Assembly (NCBI GenBank): GCA_934168305.1
Contig: CAKPNF010000004.1
Coordinates: 1-64,000, forward strand
DNA from: an uncultured Clostridia bacterium
GTDB lineage: Bacteria > Bacillota > Clostridia > TANB77 > CAG-508
DNA length: 64,000 bases
Direction of reading: 5' to 3'
Below are positions 19,001 to 25,845 of this stretch, in pieces. The first letter of the stretch is position 1; each line of letters begins with the position of its first letter. The position numbers and the translations under genes are program-made. Below the pieces are notes generated by a model. The model did no database searches. It saw only the letters and a program-made list of their open reading frames with translations, and was not told the origin of the DNA.

Positions 19001-20332
19001 TGCTTCGTTTAGCATAATATTGTCAATTGCTCCATTTTTCATTTTGATGTATTTCATATCTTGCCCACCAATATCTATGATTGCTGTAACGTCAGGTTCA
19101 AATTGTTTTGCTGCTGTATAATGTGCAATTGTTTCTATTTCATTTAAATCTACATTTAGTGCTGTTTGAATTAATTTTTCTCCATATCCTGTTACACCAC
19201 TATATCTTAAAACAGCTTTTTCTGGTAATACTTCATATAGCTTTTTTAGCATATTCATAACACTTTTTAAAGGATTACCTTCATTACTTCCATATAAAGA
19301 ATATAATAGATTTCCTTCTTTATCTATTAAAACTAATTTTGTTGTTGTTGAACCTGCATCAATTCCTAAATAGCAGTCTCCTTCATATGCAGAGATGTCT
19401 TTTTTTGTTACTTTAGCTTTCTCATGTCTTTCTTTGAATTCTTTATAATCTTGTTCATTTTTAAATAGTGGTTCAATTGGGTGTGTTGTGTTATCATGTG
19501 AGTTTCTTAAATTTTCTATTTTCTTATTTAATTCTTCAACTGTTATCGGATTTGTACTTAGGGAATCAAGAGCTGCACCTTTTGCTACTAATAAGTGTGC
19601 TTCTTCTGGTACAATAATTTCTTCTGGTTTTAAGTTAAGAGTTTCTATAAATCTTTTTCTTAGCTCAGAAAGATAACTTAATGGACCTCCTAAAAATGCA
19701 ACATTTCCTCTAATAGGCCTTCCGCAAGCTAAACCGCTAATTGTCTGATTAACAACTGCTTGGAAAATTGATGCTGCAATATCTTCTTTTGCTGCACCTT
19801 CATTTATTAATGGTTGTACATCAGTTTTTGCAAAAACACCACATCTTGAAGCAATTGGATATATAGTTTGGTAATTTTTAGCAAGTTCATTAAGACCAGA
19901 AGTATCTGTATGTAAAAGTGAAGACATTTGGTCTAAAAATGCACCAGTACCACCGGCACAAGTACCATTCATTCTTTGTTCAATTGATTTATCAAAATAA
20001 ATTATTTTTGCATCTTCTCCACCAAGTTCTATTACTACATCTGTTTGTGGAATATATTTTTCAACAGCTCTTTTACAAGATACAACTTCTTGTATAAACT
20101 CTACACCTAAGAATTTACTTGCAGACATTGCACCTGATCCTGTAAGGGCTATTGTAAATGTATTTTCTGGGAACATTTTTGCTAAATTTTCTAATACATT
20201 ACATACTGTGTTTTTGGTATCAGAAAAATGTCTTTGGTAATCTTTGTGTATTGTATTTTGGTTTTCATCCATAACTATTATTTTTACTGTTGTTGAACCA
20301 ACATCAAGCCCAACGTGTAAGGTTTTGTTCAT
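16013..20332 (-). CDS. Giant acyl-CoA dehydratase activase/dehydratase-like fusion (BcrAD/DUF2229)
   Basis: A 1439-residue cytosolic protein. It has two tandem BadF/BadG/BcrA/BcrD ASKHA ATPase modules, each opening with the phosphate loop (GLDVGSTTVK near residue 7, GIDAGSTTTK near 323) and each with the Fe-S ligand region (GTCAGGTG; ACSSGCGS). A DUF2229 region with conserved cysteines and a C-terminal 2-hydroxyglutaryl-CoA dehydratase D-like region follow. The family resembles activators of radical 2-hydroxyacyl-CoA dehydratases, which use ATP to inject an electron; the role of these large stand-alone fusions is not established. ATG at 20332 follows AAAGGAG. Single-gene transcript. Confidence 0.88.
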   Translation of the reverse strand: MNKTLHVGLDVGSTTVKIIVMDENQNTIHKDYQRHFSDTKNTVCNVLENLAKMFPENTFTIALTGSGAMSASKFLGVEFIQEVVSCKRAVEKYIPQTDVVIELGGEDAKIIYFDKSIEQRMNGTCAGGTGAFLDQMSSLLHTDTSGLNELAKNYQTIYPIASRCGVFAKTDVQPLINEGAAKEDIAASIFQAVVNQTISGLACGRPIRGNVAFLGGPLSYLSELRKRFIETLNLKPEEIIVPEEAHLLVAKGAALDSLSTNPITVEELNKKIENLRNSHDNTTHPIEPLFKNEQDYKEFKERHEKAKVTKKDISAYEGDCYLGIDAGSTTTKLVLIDKEGNLLYSLYGSNEGNPLKSVMNMLKKLYEVLPEKAVLRYSGVTGYGEKLIQTALNVDLNEIETIAHYTAAKQFEPDVTAIIDIGGQDMKYIKMKNGAIDNIMLNEACSSGCGSFIETFAKSLNLEISEFVKEAIKAKRPVDLGSRCTVFMNSKIKQAQKEGYTVGDISSGLSYSVIKNAIQKVMKVRDTATLGDHIVVQGGTFYNDAVLRAFEKIVGKNVVRPDISGLMGAYGMALLSKEQYESNLDMEYKSTILKSDEIDKLEIKVTHTRCNNCENHCKLTINKFSNGSIHVSGNRCEKGAGVASPKKNLPNLVQYKYQRIFDYKPLEEQYATRGTIGIPRVLNMYEDYPFWFTFLTNLGFRVIISDKSTRKTYEKGIESMPSESVCYPAKISHGHIENLIEKGIKTIFYPCMPYSRKEYEKADNHYNCPIVISYSEVLKNNVENIQAKNIKFMNPFLPFDKKNLVKKIMELDEFKEYNFTKQELTEATEKAEAEYQKCKKDIKNKGTETVRYIEENNLRGIVLAGRPYHIDPEINHGIDTLITSLGLCVLTEDSVADKTEAKRPIRVVDQWVFHARLYAAADFVGKHDNLELVQLNSFGCGVDAVTTDQVEEILSSYDKMYTLIKIDEVNNLGAVRIRIRSLLASMNKRISKKEEEKASGDYGIKKKIFTKEMRKDYTILCPQMAPIHFELLESAMQASGYKLELLRECTQHTVETGLKYVNNDACYPSILVTGQMIEALESGKYDLNKTALIMSQTGGGCRATNYIGFIRKALKDAGFSNVPVISFNVVGMEKMPGFKLTPKMIERMIKCVIYADLLQKMLTKNRAYEMNKGETQKLYEEWMTKCKKYVQHSSNKEFKQSIYDIVNDFEKIELDLSFKKPKVGIVGEVLIKYHPFGNNFVADMLEKEGAEVILPDFMGFVKFMATHKITFNNLLNINKTSSKISKIAIKLIDILEKDVKLALASSKKGYLQPCDIWHLEDKVKDVLSIGNQTGEGWFLTAEMIEYMEHDIPNIICVQPFACLPNHVVGKGVIKTIRQKYPDANISPVDYDPGASETNQANRIKLLMTVAKDNLKRQENEKKALDEEIKNIEIKHEQKI

Positions 20333-20531
20333 ATTTCATTACTCCTTTTAGGTCAAAATGGCTGCCCTTTTTTGACCCAGATATTAATCCCCTTTATTTT
20401 CCTAATTTTATACGGAAAATGACCATTTGTCAAATGTTAAAATTTGGAAACGTTACTGATAATTTTTGCATATTTTGGACAAACAAATAATAGAATGAAA
20501 TATAAATATTAAAAAGAATGGGGAGGAAAAT

Positions 20532-21071
20532 ATGAAAAATAAAAAAATACTTATTTTATTTATAATTTCTGTAATTTTAATTGTTTTAGTAGGTTATTTT
20601 GCAATTAAGATTGTTAAACAAAAGAAGAATAACGAAATACAAACTGAATATATTCCGCAAGAAGAGATATCGGACGAACAGTCAAGAGAAACCATAGTAA
20701 GTTTGTATTTTCCAGATAAAGAGACAAATATGTTAAAACCAGAAGCAAGATTGGTAAATGTTAAAGAACTTATAAATTCTCCATATAATGTTTTGATTGA
20801 ATTACTGATTAATGGACCTAAAAATGATAAATTAAAGGGTGTTATTCCTGAAAATACAAAATTATTGAATTCTTCTTTAGATGGAGAGTGTTTAACTTTA
20901 GATTTTTCAAGTGAATTATTAAATTATAATAAAGAGGATAGTAAAGGAAAAGAAAATTTAATAAATTCGATTGTTAATACTGTTACTGAATTAAATGAGG
21001 TTAATAAAGTTAAGTTTTTGGTTAATGGGCAGGTTTGCAATGATTTTGAAGAATTTTATGTGAGAAAATAA
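20532..21071 (+). CDS. GerMN-domain lipoprotein/membrane protein
   Basis: A 179-residue protein with an N-terminal TM helix (about residues 5-25) and a GerMN domain (about 55-178) containing ETIVSLYFPDKE and a C-terminal KVKFLVNGQ strand. GerMN domains occur in GerM, needed for sporulation and germination in Bacillus, and in related lipoproteins of the forespore membrane; no lipobox is visible here. GGGAGG precedes the ATG. Divergent from the BcrAD fusion across a 199-bp spacer. Confidence 0.85.
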   Translation: MKNKKILILFIISVILIVLVGYFAIKIVKQKKNNEIQTEYIPQEEISDEQSRETIVSLYFPDKETNMLKPEARLVNVKELINSPYNVLIELLINGPKNDKLKGVIPENTKLLNSSLDGECLTLDFSSELLNYNKEDSKGKENLINSIVNTVTELNEVNKVKFLVNGQVCNDFEEFYVRK

Positions 21072-21076
21072 TGATG

Positions 21077-21123
21077 AACCAATGTGGACGTTGTGTACTA
21101 ATTAAACAACGTCCACATTGGTT
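21077..21123. repeat. GGACGTTGTT-type palindromic repeat, copy 1
   Basis: AACCAATGTGGACGTTGT (21077-21094) pairs with its complement ending at 21123. It shares the AACCAA..GGACGTTGTT core with the hairpins at 32755-32856 and 50829-50899. It may also terminate transcription between two convergent genes. Confidence 0.8.
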
Positions 21124-21132
21124 TACATTGAT

Positions 21133-21372
21133 TTATTTTCCTTTTCTGTGAAAAATATTATTAACATCTTTATATAATCGTATATAATCCCAAAAACCCT
21201 GAAAATTACATAAAAAATGTTCAACTTCATTTAAGGAATTAATTGTATTCTTTTTACAAGTTTTGAAATTAAGCTTTTTCTTCTTAGGAGGAGAAGGCTT
21301 TTTTGGAGGTGGTTTTGGTTTTGATGGAGGTGGTGGTGGAGGGCATTTTTCACATCTATATAAACTAGGCAT
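21133..21372 (-). CDS. Small Cys/Pro-rich hypothetical protein
   Basis: A 79-residue protein starting MPSLYRCEKC, then a run of prolines and lysines, and a C-terminal amphipathic segment (LNEVEHFLCNFQGFWDYIRL). AAAGGA lies 13 bp upstream of the ATG. The CxxC pair at residues 7-10 could bind metal, but a second pair is not clear. I do not recognise the family. Strand placement, RBS and non-random composition favour a real gene; in spore formers, Pro/Lys-rich small proteins are sometimes coat components, which is only a guess. Confidence 0.5.
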   Translation of the reverse strand: MPSLYRCEKCPPPPPPSKPKPPPKKPSPPKKKKLNFKTCKKNTINSLNEVEHFLCNFQGFWDYIRLYKDVNNIFHRKGK

Positions 21373-21450
21373 AATATAAAATCCTTTCTCTTTTAATGTT
21401 ATAATATTAAAAAGTTGAAGATATGGTGAAAAAATTAGTAAATTTATTTT

Positions 21451-21526
21451 GTTCGCTTGTTTTTTGTATAATTTTATTGTATAGTATAATTATAGAAAAT
21501 GAGAATAAGCAGAGTGTGTTGCCACC
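21451..21526 (+). repeat. Leader of type I toxin-antitoxin-like element, copy A
   Basis: The stretch from GTTCGCTTGTTTTTT (21451) through TATAGAAAATGAGA to AGTGTGTTGCC is clearly related to 60906-60976. It carries two TATAAT boxes (21467-21472 and 21485-21490) and would form the promoter and 5' leader of the small toxin-like ORF at 21571. Confidence 0.65.
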
Positions 21527-21570
21527 TTTTACCACAGTAATACTGTGAGACTTACATAGGAGGTGGTGCT

Positions 21571-21681
21571 ATGGAAAATATATTTGTATCTATAATATGG
21601 TTACTTTTCTTCGGATTAGTAGTAACTTCTATCATAGCGTTTGCCTTAATTATAGCAATAGTTGTAATATTAAGCAAATAA
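21571..21681 (+). CDS. Small hydrophobic toxin-like peptide (type I TA candidate)
   Basis: A 36-residue peptide starting MENIFVSIIWLLFFGLVV, almost entirely one TM helix and ending in SK, the profile of type I toxins that damage the inner membrane. A very strong AGGAGGTG RBS lies 6 bp from the ATG, and just upstream CACAGTAATACTGTG forms a hairpin that could mask it. A converging antisense transcript overlaps its 3' end. I do not recognise the exact toxin family; the call rests on size, hydrophobicity and locus structure. Confidence 0.6.
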   Translation: MENIFVSIIWLLFFGLVVTSIIAFALIIAIVVILSK

Positions 21682-21762
21682 AAAATAAACCATTCTGCTT
21701 TGACGAGGGAATGGTTTATTAAAATTTTCTTCGGCAACCACTTTGTGGCTTCTCATTTTCTA
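21678..21762 (-). ncRNA. Candidate antisense antitoxin RNA
   Basis: The reverse promoter at 21768-21796 would start a transcript near 21761 that ends at the hairpin 21684-21720, which on this strand is followed by a strong T run. The RNA of about 80 nt overlaps the last codons and 3' UTR of the toxin-like mRNA, the arrangement of Bacillus txpA/RatA and bsrG/SR4. Transcription is inferred. Confidence 0.55.
21684..21720 (-). terminator. Hairpin shared by toxin-like mRNA and antisense RNA
   Basis: AATAAACCATTC (21684-21695) pairs perfectly with GAATGGTTTATT (21709-21720). On the minus strand it is followed by TTTTTTATTT, a good intrinsic terminator; on the plus strand the T tract is weaker. Confidence 0.8.
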
Positions 21763-21767
21763 ATTAT

Positions 21768-21796
21768 ATTATACACATATTATAATAAAAAGTCAA
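21768..21796 (-). promoter_or_regulatory. Promoter of the antisense RNA
   Basis: Read on the minus strand: TTGACT (21796-21791), 17 bp, TATAAT (21773-21768). Near-consensus sigma-A promoter with no protein gene downstream on that strand, which is why an RNA product is proposed. Confidence 0.75.
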
Positions 21797-21808
21797 ATAT
21801 TTTATAAA

Positions 21809-22579
21809 ATGGGAAAGATGAAAATGAATGTAGAATTAAAAGAAAATGAGAGAATAGACGATTTAGAATTTAAAAAATTAAAAGTAATTCAGAATAAAGA
21901 AGGATTTTGTTTCGGAATTGATGCTGTATTATTATCTGATTTTGCGAAAAACATAAAAAATAATGCAAAGGTATTAGATTTAGGAACTGGAACTGGAATA
22001 ATATCAATATTGTTATGCGGAAAAACGAATTTAAGCAAAATTATTGGAGTAGAAGTACAAGAAGAAGTGGCTGATATGGCAAAAAGGAGTGTAAGATTAA
22101 ATAACTTAGAAAACAAATTTGAAATTATAAATGAAAATATAACAAATTTAGAAAAAATATACGAAAGAAATTCTTTTGACGTTATTGTAACAAATCCACC
22201 ATATAAAAAAGAAAATACTGGAATAGTGAATGAAGAAAAAAAGAAGCTTATTTCAAGACATGAAATTTTGGCAAAATTAGAAGATTATATAAAAATTTCA
22301 AATAAACTTTTAAAAGATAAAGGGGAATTTTATATGGTGCATAGACCAGAAAGGTTGGTAGATATAATAACATATATGAGACAATATAAAATTGAACCAA
22401 AAGAAATAAGATTTGTATGTTCACATGAAAATGAACCTCCTAAATTAGTATTGATTAAAGGGGTAAAAAATGGAAAACCATTTTTAAAGTTTAAAGAAAA
22501 TTTATATATATATGAAAATAATGGGAATTATACAGAAGAGATTTATAAAATTTATAATAAAGAAAATAAAAAAGATTAG
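21809..22579 (+). CDS. TrmN6/YabB-like tRNA (adenine-N6) methyltransferase
   Basis: A 256-residue class I SAM methyltransferase. The SAM-binding loop is LDLGTGTGIISILL (about residues 52-65) and the catalytic NPPY motif is at about 130-133, diagnostic of N6-adenine methyltransferases. The length and the neighbour rsmI match the yabB-yabC pair near abrB in Bacillus; YabB modifies A37 of tRNA-Val. The start is uncertain among ATGs at 21809, 21818 and 21824, with only a weak GGGAAAG site. Confidence 0.85.
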   Translation: MGKMKMNVELKENERIDDLEFKKLKVIQNKEGFCFGIDAVLLSDFAKNIKNNAKVLDLGTGTGIISILLCGKTNLSKIIGVEVQEEVADMAKRSVRLNNLENKFEIINENITNLEKIYERNSFDVIVTNPPYKKENTGIVNEEKKKLISRHEILAKLEDYIKISNKLLKDKGEFYMVHRPERLVDIITYMRQYKIEPKEIRFVCSHENEPPKLVLIKGVKNGKPFLKFKENLYIYENNGNYTEEIYKIYNKENKKD

Positions 22580-22620
22580 GGTTTTGACTTTTACCTTAAA
22601 TCTTAGAAAGGAAACAAATA

Positions 22621-23445
22621 ATGGAACAAGGAAATTTATATATAGTGGCAACACCAATTGGAAATTTAGATGATATAACATTAAGAGCAATAAAAATATT
22701 ACAGGAAGTAGATTTGATAGCTGCAGAGGATACAAGACATACATTAAAATTGTTAAATCATTTAGAAATATCAAAACCAATGATAAGTTATCACAGGCAT
22801 AATGAGGAAACAAAGTCAGATATATTAATAGAAAAATTGCAAGATGGTCAAAATATTGCATTAGTATCAGATGCTGGAACACCTGGAATTTGTGACCCGG
22901 GTGAAGAGGTAATTAAAAAATGTATTGAATTTGGAATAAAAATAATTCCAATTCCTGGAGCATGTGCGATGATTAACTCTTTAATTTGTTCAGGTATTGA
23001 TACAAAGGAATTTACTTTTTTAGGATTTTTACCTTTAAATAAAAAATTAAGAAAGAATAAATTAGATGAAATTGAGAAGGCTAATAAAACGATAATAATA
23101 TATGAAGCACCACATAAATTGGAATCAACTTTAAAAGATTTAAAACAAATTTTAGATGAAGATAGACATATTGTGTTAGCAAGAGAAATTACCAAAATCC
23201 ATGAGGAATTTATTAGAGGAAATATAGATGATTTAATTGAAAAATCTCAAGATATAAAAGGTGAAATTGTTTTAATTATAGAAGGAAATACTAATAATTC
23301 TGATGAAAATGAGTTAAATAAATTAAGTATAGAGGAACATTATAAATTTTACGAAAGTCAAGGACTTAATAAAAAGGAAATAATAAAAAAGATAGCTAAA
23401 GATAGAAATGTTAACAAAAATGAAATTTATCAGAGATTTATATAG
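22621..23445 (+). CDS. rsmI: 16S rRNA 2'-O-methyltransferase RsmI
   Basis: A 274-residue tetrapyrrole-methylase-fold enzyme that methylates the 2'-O of C1402 in 16S rRNA. Signature motifs are visible: LYIVATPIGNLDDIT at the N-terminus, AAEDTRHT, SYHRHNE and LVSDAGTPGICDPG. AAAGGA precedes the ATG by 9-10 bp. It follows the TrmN6-like gene by 41 bp and is convergent with abrB across a terminator, conserving the Bacillus yabB-yabC-abrB neighbourhood. Confidence 0.96.
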   Translation: MEQGNLYIVATPIGNLDDITLRAIKILQEVDLIAAEDTRHTLKLLNHLEISKPMISYHRHNEETKSDILIEKLQDGQNIALVSDAGTPGICDPGEEVIKKCIEFGIKIIPIPGACAMINSLICSGIDTKEFTFLGFLPLNKKLRKNKLDEIEKANKTIIIYEAPHKLESTLKDLKQILDEDRHIVLAREITKIHEEFIRGNIDDLIEKSQDIKGEIVLIIEGNTNNSDENELNKLSIEEHYKFYESQGLNKKEIIKKIAKDRNVNKNEIYQRFI

Positions 23446-23465
23446 TAATTAAAAAAATTTTATTA

Positions 23466-23498
23466 AAACTCCTGAAAAATAGCTTTTCAGGAGTTTTT
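23466..23498. terminator. Terminator between rsmI and abrB
   Basis: AAACTCCTGAAAA pairs with TTTTCAGGAGTTT around a 5-nt loop, flanked by Ts on the plus side and A-rich sequence on the other; serves both convergent genes. Confidence 0.92.
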
Positions 23499-23513
23499 AT
23501 ATTTTATATAATT

Positions 23514-23774
23514 TTATATTTTTTGATTCTCGTGTAATACGTTTAATTCTTTGGAACATTTTTCACAAACTAATTTATTTTTATATTCTACTAAATTTTC
23601 TGTACTACCACAAAAAACACAATTAGGTTCGAATTTTTTTAATATTATTGAAGAGTCATTTACATAGATTTCAATAGGATCTTTTTCGACAATGTTAAAT
23701 TGATTTCTAATTTCAATAGGAATAACAACTCTTCCTAATTCATCAACTCTTCTTATAATTCCAGTAGCTTTCAT
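23514..23774 (-). CDS. abrB: AbrB-family transition-state regulator
   Basis: An 86-residue DNA-binding protein. The N-terminal swapped-hairpin domain MKATGIIRRVDELGRVVIP is the AbrB/SpoVT signature. The C-terminal part has two CxxC pairs (CVFC, CEKC), a zinc-ribbon-like tail common in clostridial AbrB proteins and absent from the Bacillus protein. It represses stationary-phase and sporulation genes in related bacteria. The position beside rsmI is the same as in Bacillus. AAGGAGG precedes the start. Confidence 0.92.
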   Translation of the reverse strand: MKATGIIRRVDELGRVVIPIEIRNQFNIVEKDPIEIYVNDSSIILKKFEPNCVFCGSTENLVEYKNKLVCEKCSKELNVLHENQKI

Positions 23775-23908
23775 GTTTTTCCTCCTTAATGTTACTTTTT
23801 ACAATTCCCATTGTTATATACTATTTAAATATATCATAAATAGTAATTTTGGTCAATTAAAAGTAATAAAAAATTTAAACAAATAATAAAATTATTTAGG
23901 TGATATTA

Positions 23909-24488
23909 ATGTTAAATATAGTTTGGCCAGGTTTTATAATAGTATCAATTATTTTTGCAATTTTATCAGGAAATATTAAAGAATTAAATAATTCTATATT
24001 TGAAAGTACGAGTACGGCTGTTAATTTGTGCATTACATTAGTTGGTACAATGTGTTTATGGAATGGGATAATGCAAATTGCAACTGAAACATCTGCAATA
24101 AAAAAAATTACAAAAATTCTTAGACCGATTATGAAGTTATTATTTCCAAAGTTACAAAAAGATAATAATATTTATCAAGAAATTTCCATGAATATGGTTG
24201 CTAATATTTTGGGACTTGGAAATGCTGCTACTCCTCTTCGGAATTAAGGCAATGAAGTCTATGCAAAAAGAAAACAAAGATAAAAAAGTTTTAACAAATG
24301 AAATGGCAACTTTTATAGTGCTAAATACAGCCTCTATACAGATTATTCCTACGACAGTTATTGCTATAAGAAGTTCTCTCGGTTCATCAAATCCTACTGC
24401 AATTATTGTTCCTGTATGGATTGCAACCGTTTGTGCGGCAATAGCTGGAATTGTTGCTACAAAAGTTTTTATAAAATTAGATAAATAG
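23909..24488 (+). CDS. spmA: Spore maturation protein SpmA, requires +1 frameshift
   Basis: A 192-residue membrane protein (Bacillus SpmA is of similar size) with about four TM segments, needed with SpmB for spore core dehydration. The start at 23909 follows AGGTGAT. The frame is interrupted once: codons 1-110 (to CTT at 24236-24238) are followed by CGG AAT TAA in frame 0, while skipping C24239 gives GGA and restores the conserved GNAATPLGIKAM motif and the rest of the protein to 24488. No other defect is seen, and spmB follows normally 10 bp later. One of four genes in the window with the same CGG break. Confidence 0.9.
24236..24242 (+). other. Candidate +1 frameshift site at CGG (spmA)
   Basis: CTT CGG A in frame 0, followed by AAT TAA. 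Reading CTT, skipping C24239 and decoding GGA gives Leu-Gly at the conserved position. No Shine-Dalgarno-like stimulator or obvious downstream hairpin is visible nearby. Confidence 0.8.
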
Positions 24489-24498
24489 GAGATTATTA

Positions 24499-25026
24499 AT
24501 GAAATTCATAGAGTATTTTTCCAATATTGCAATGCCATTAATGATAATTATTATAGTTATTTATGGTGTTATTGAAAGAAAGAAAATTTTTGACATTTTT
24601 TTAGATGGAGCTAAAGACGGGATAGGTGTTGTTTTGAACATTTTTCCAACATTAGTGGGATTATTTGTTGCAATAGGAGCATTAAGAAGCTCAGGAGTTA
24701 TAGATTTAATTGTTAATTTTTTGACACCTGTTTTAAGTTTTGTTAATTTTCCGACTGAAATTTTACCATTGGCTCTTATTAGACCAATTTCTGGAAGTAG
24801 CTCAATTGCCGTAGCAACAGATATTATGAATACATTTGGTGTTGATTCTAATATCGGTCTTATGGCTTCTGTTATAATGGGGTCTACTGAAACAACAGTT
24901 TATACAATTGCGGTTTATACTAGTAGTGTTGGAATAAAGAAGACAAGATTTGTATTGTGGGCGGCTTTAATAGCGGATTTTGTTGGTATAGTTACAAGTG
25001 TTATTGTTTGTCGACTTTTGTCGTAA
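24499..25026 (+). CDS. spmB: Spore maturation protein SpmB
   Basis: A 175-residue polytopic membrane protein of the nucleoside-recognition (Gate) fold. LRPISGSSSIAVATDIM-like and GSTETTVYTIAVY segments are conserved SpmB features. It acts with SpmA in forespore dehydration and heat resistance. It starts 10 bp after the spmA stop with AGGAG upstream, so the operon structure is intact and argues that spmA is not a decaying pseudogene. It uses GCG GCT style out-of-frame CGGs freely. Confidence 0.93.
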   Translation: MKFIEYFSNIAMPLMIIIIVIYGVIERKKIFDIFLDGAKDGIGVVLNIFPTLVGLFVAIGALRSSGVIDLIVNFLTPVLSFVNFPTEILPLALIRPISGSSSIAVATDIMNTFGVDSNIGLMASVIMGSTETTVYTIAVYTSSVGIKKTRFVLWAALIADFVGIVTSVIVCRLLS

Positions 25027-25034
25027 TTTTCTTG

Positions 25035-25063
25035 TTGACTTTTTATGGAAATTGATGTAAAAT
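25035..25063 (+). promoter_or_regulatory. Promoter of a small transcript
   Basis: TTGACT (25035-25040), 17 bp, TAAAAT (25058-25063). The predicted start near 25070 gives a short leader directly before the ORF at 25088. Confidence 0.65.
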
Positions 25064-25087
25064 AAAAAACATCCGAGAGGAGGTCTT

Positions 25088-25195
25088 ATGTTTTTAAGAT
25101 TTATTTTATTTATTTCAATTTTTTTTATTGTCAAAAAAATGACTGCTAAGGTATTAGCAATCATAATTCTAAAAAAAATCAATAATAAAATTTAA
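25088..25195 (+). CDS. Small hydrophobic/basic peptide, toxin-like
   Basis: A 35-residue peptide with an N-terminal hydrophobic segment (MFLRFILFISIFFIV), a short basic link (KKMTAK), a second hydrophobic stretch and a basic end. GAGAGGAGG lies 6-7 bp before the ATG and a good promoter lies immediately upstream, so it is an independent unit between spmB and rlmH. The leader CGAGAGGAGGT is shared with the 14-residue ORF at 15814. Size and composition fit type I toxins or small membrane regulators; the family is not recognised. Confidence 0.45.
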   Translation: MFLRFILFISIFFIVKKMTAKVLAIIILKKINNKI

Positions 25196-25210
25196 TAATG
25201 TTTTTAATTT

Positions 25211-25335
25211 TGTAGGGAAAATATAATATCATCATATTCCCCCAAATATAATTGATAATTTTTTGAAAGTTTTATTGTAAGTGACGTCCCACAAAATATT
25301 TTCTTTCAGTGTATTTTACAAATATTTTCCCTACA
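25211..25335. repeat. 125-bp element bounded by a 14-bp inverted repeat
   Basis: TGTAGGGAAAATAT (25211-25224) is perfectly inverted at 25322-25335. The interior is AT-rich with no ORF. It could be a MITE-like relic or an RNA gene with closed ends. No clear flanking duplication was found. Confidence 0.5.
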
Positions 25336-25346
25336 ATTAAATATAT

Positions 25347-25826
25347 TTATCTATGGTAAGTTTCACCATTTGATATTTTAAAAGCTCTAAAAATTTGTTC
25401 AAGTAAGAATATTCTTATTAATTGGTGTGGAAAGGTCATTTTTGAAAAGCATATTTTTTGATTAGATAGATTTAATAGTTTTTCGGTTAAACCTAAAGAG
25501 CCACCAATAATAAATGTAATTTGACTTGATTGCAGAGATATATTTTCAATATTTTTAGAAAATTGTTCAGATGATAACTCTTTTCCGGTTAAATCTAAGC
25601 AAATTATGTAAGAATCTTTTTTTATGTGATTCATGATTTTATCACATTCTTTAGATTTAATTTCATTTTCTATATTTATATTTATTTTATCTGGAATTTT
25701 TTCATCTGGTAATTCTAAAATATTTAATTTGCAATATTTTGATAATCTTTTTGAATATTCATCTATTGCATCTTTAAAAAATTTTTCTTTTACTTTTCCA
25801 ATACAAACTATATTTATTGTTAACAT
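25347..25826 (-). CDS. rlmH: 23S rRNA pseudouridine-1915 N3-methyltransferase RlmH
   Basis: A 159-residue SPOUT-fold methyltransferase that methylates pseudouridine 1915 of 23S rRNA. Visible signatures are the N-terminal INIVCIGKVKEKF, the SAM-binding knot FIIGGSLGL and the C-terminal KMTFPHQLIRIFLLEQIFRAFKI, ending in the usual YHR. Full length and unbroken. It follows yycJ on the same strand by 19 bp and is probably its operon partner, as in many Firmicutes. Confidence 0.97.
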   Translation of the reverse strand: MLTINIVCIGKVKEKFFKDAIDEYSKRLSKYCKLNILELPDEKIPDKININIENEIKSKECDKIMNHIKKDSYIICLDLTGKELSSEQFSKNIENISLQSSQITFIIGGSLGLTEKLLNLSNQKICFSKMTFPHQLIRIFLLEQIFRAFKISNGETYHR

Positions 25827-25845
25827 TTTTTTCTCTTTCTATATA

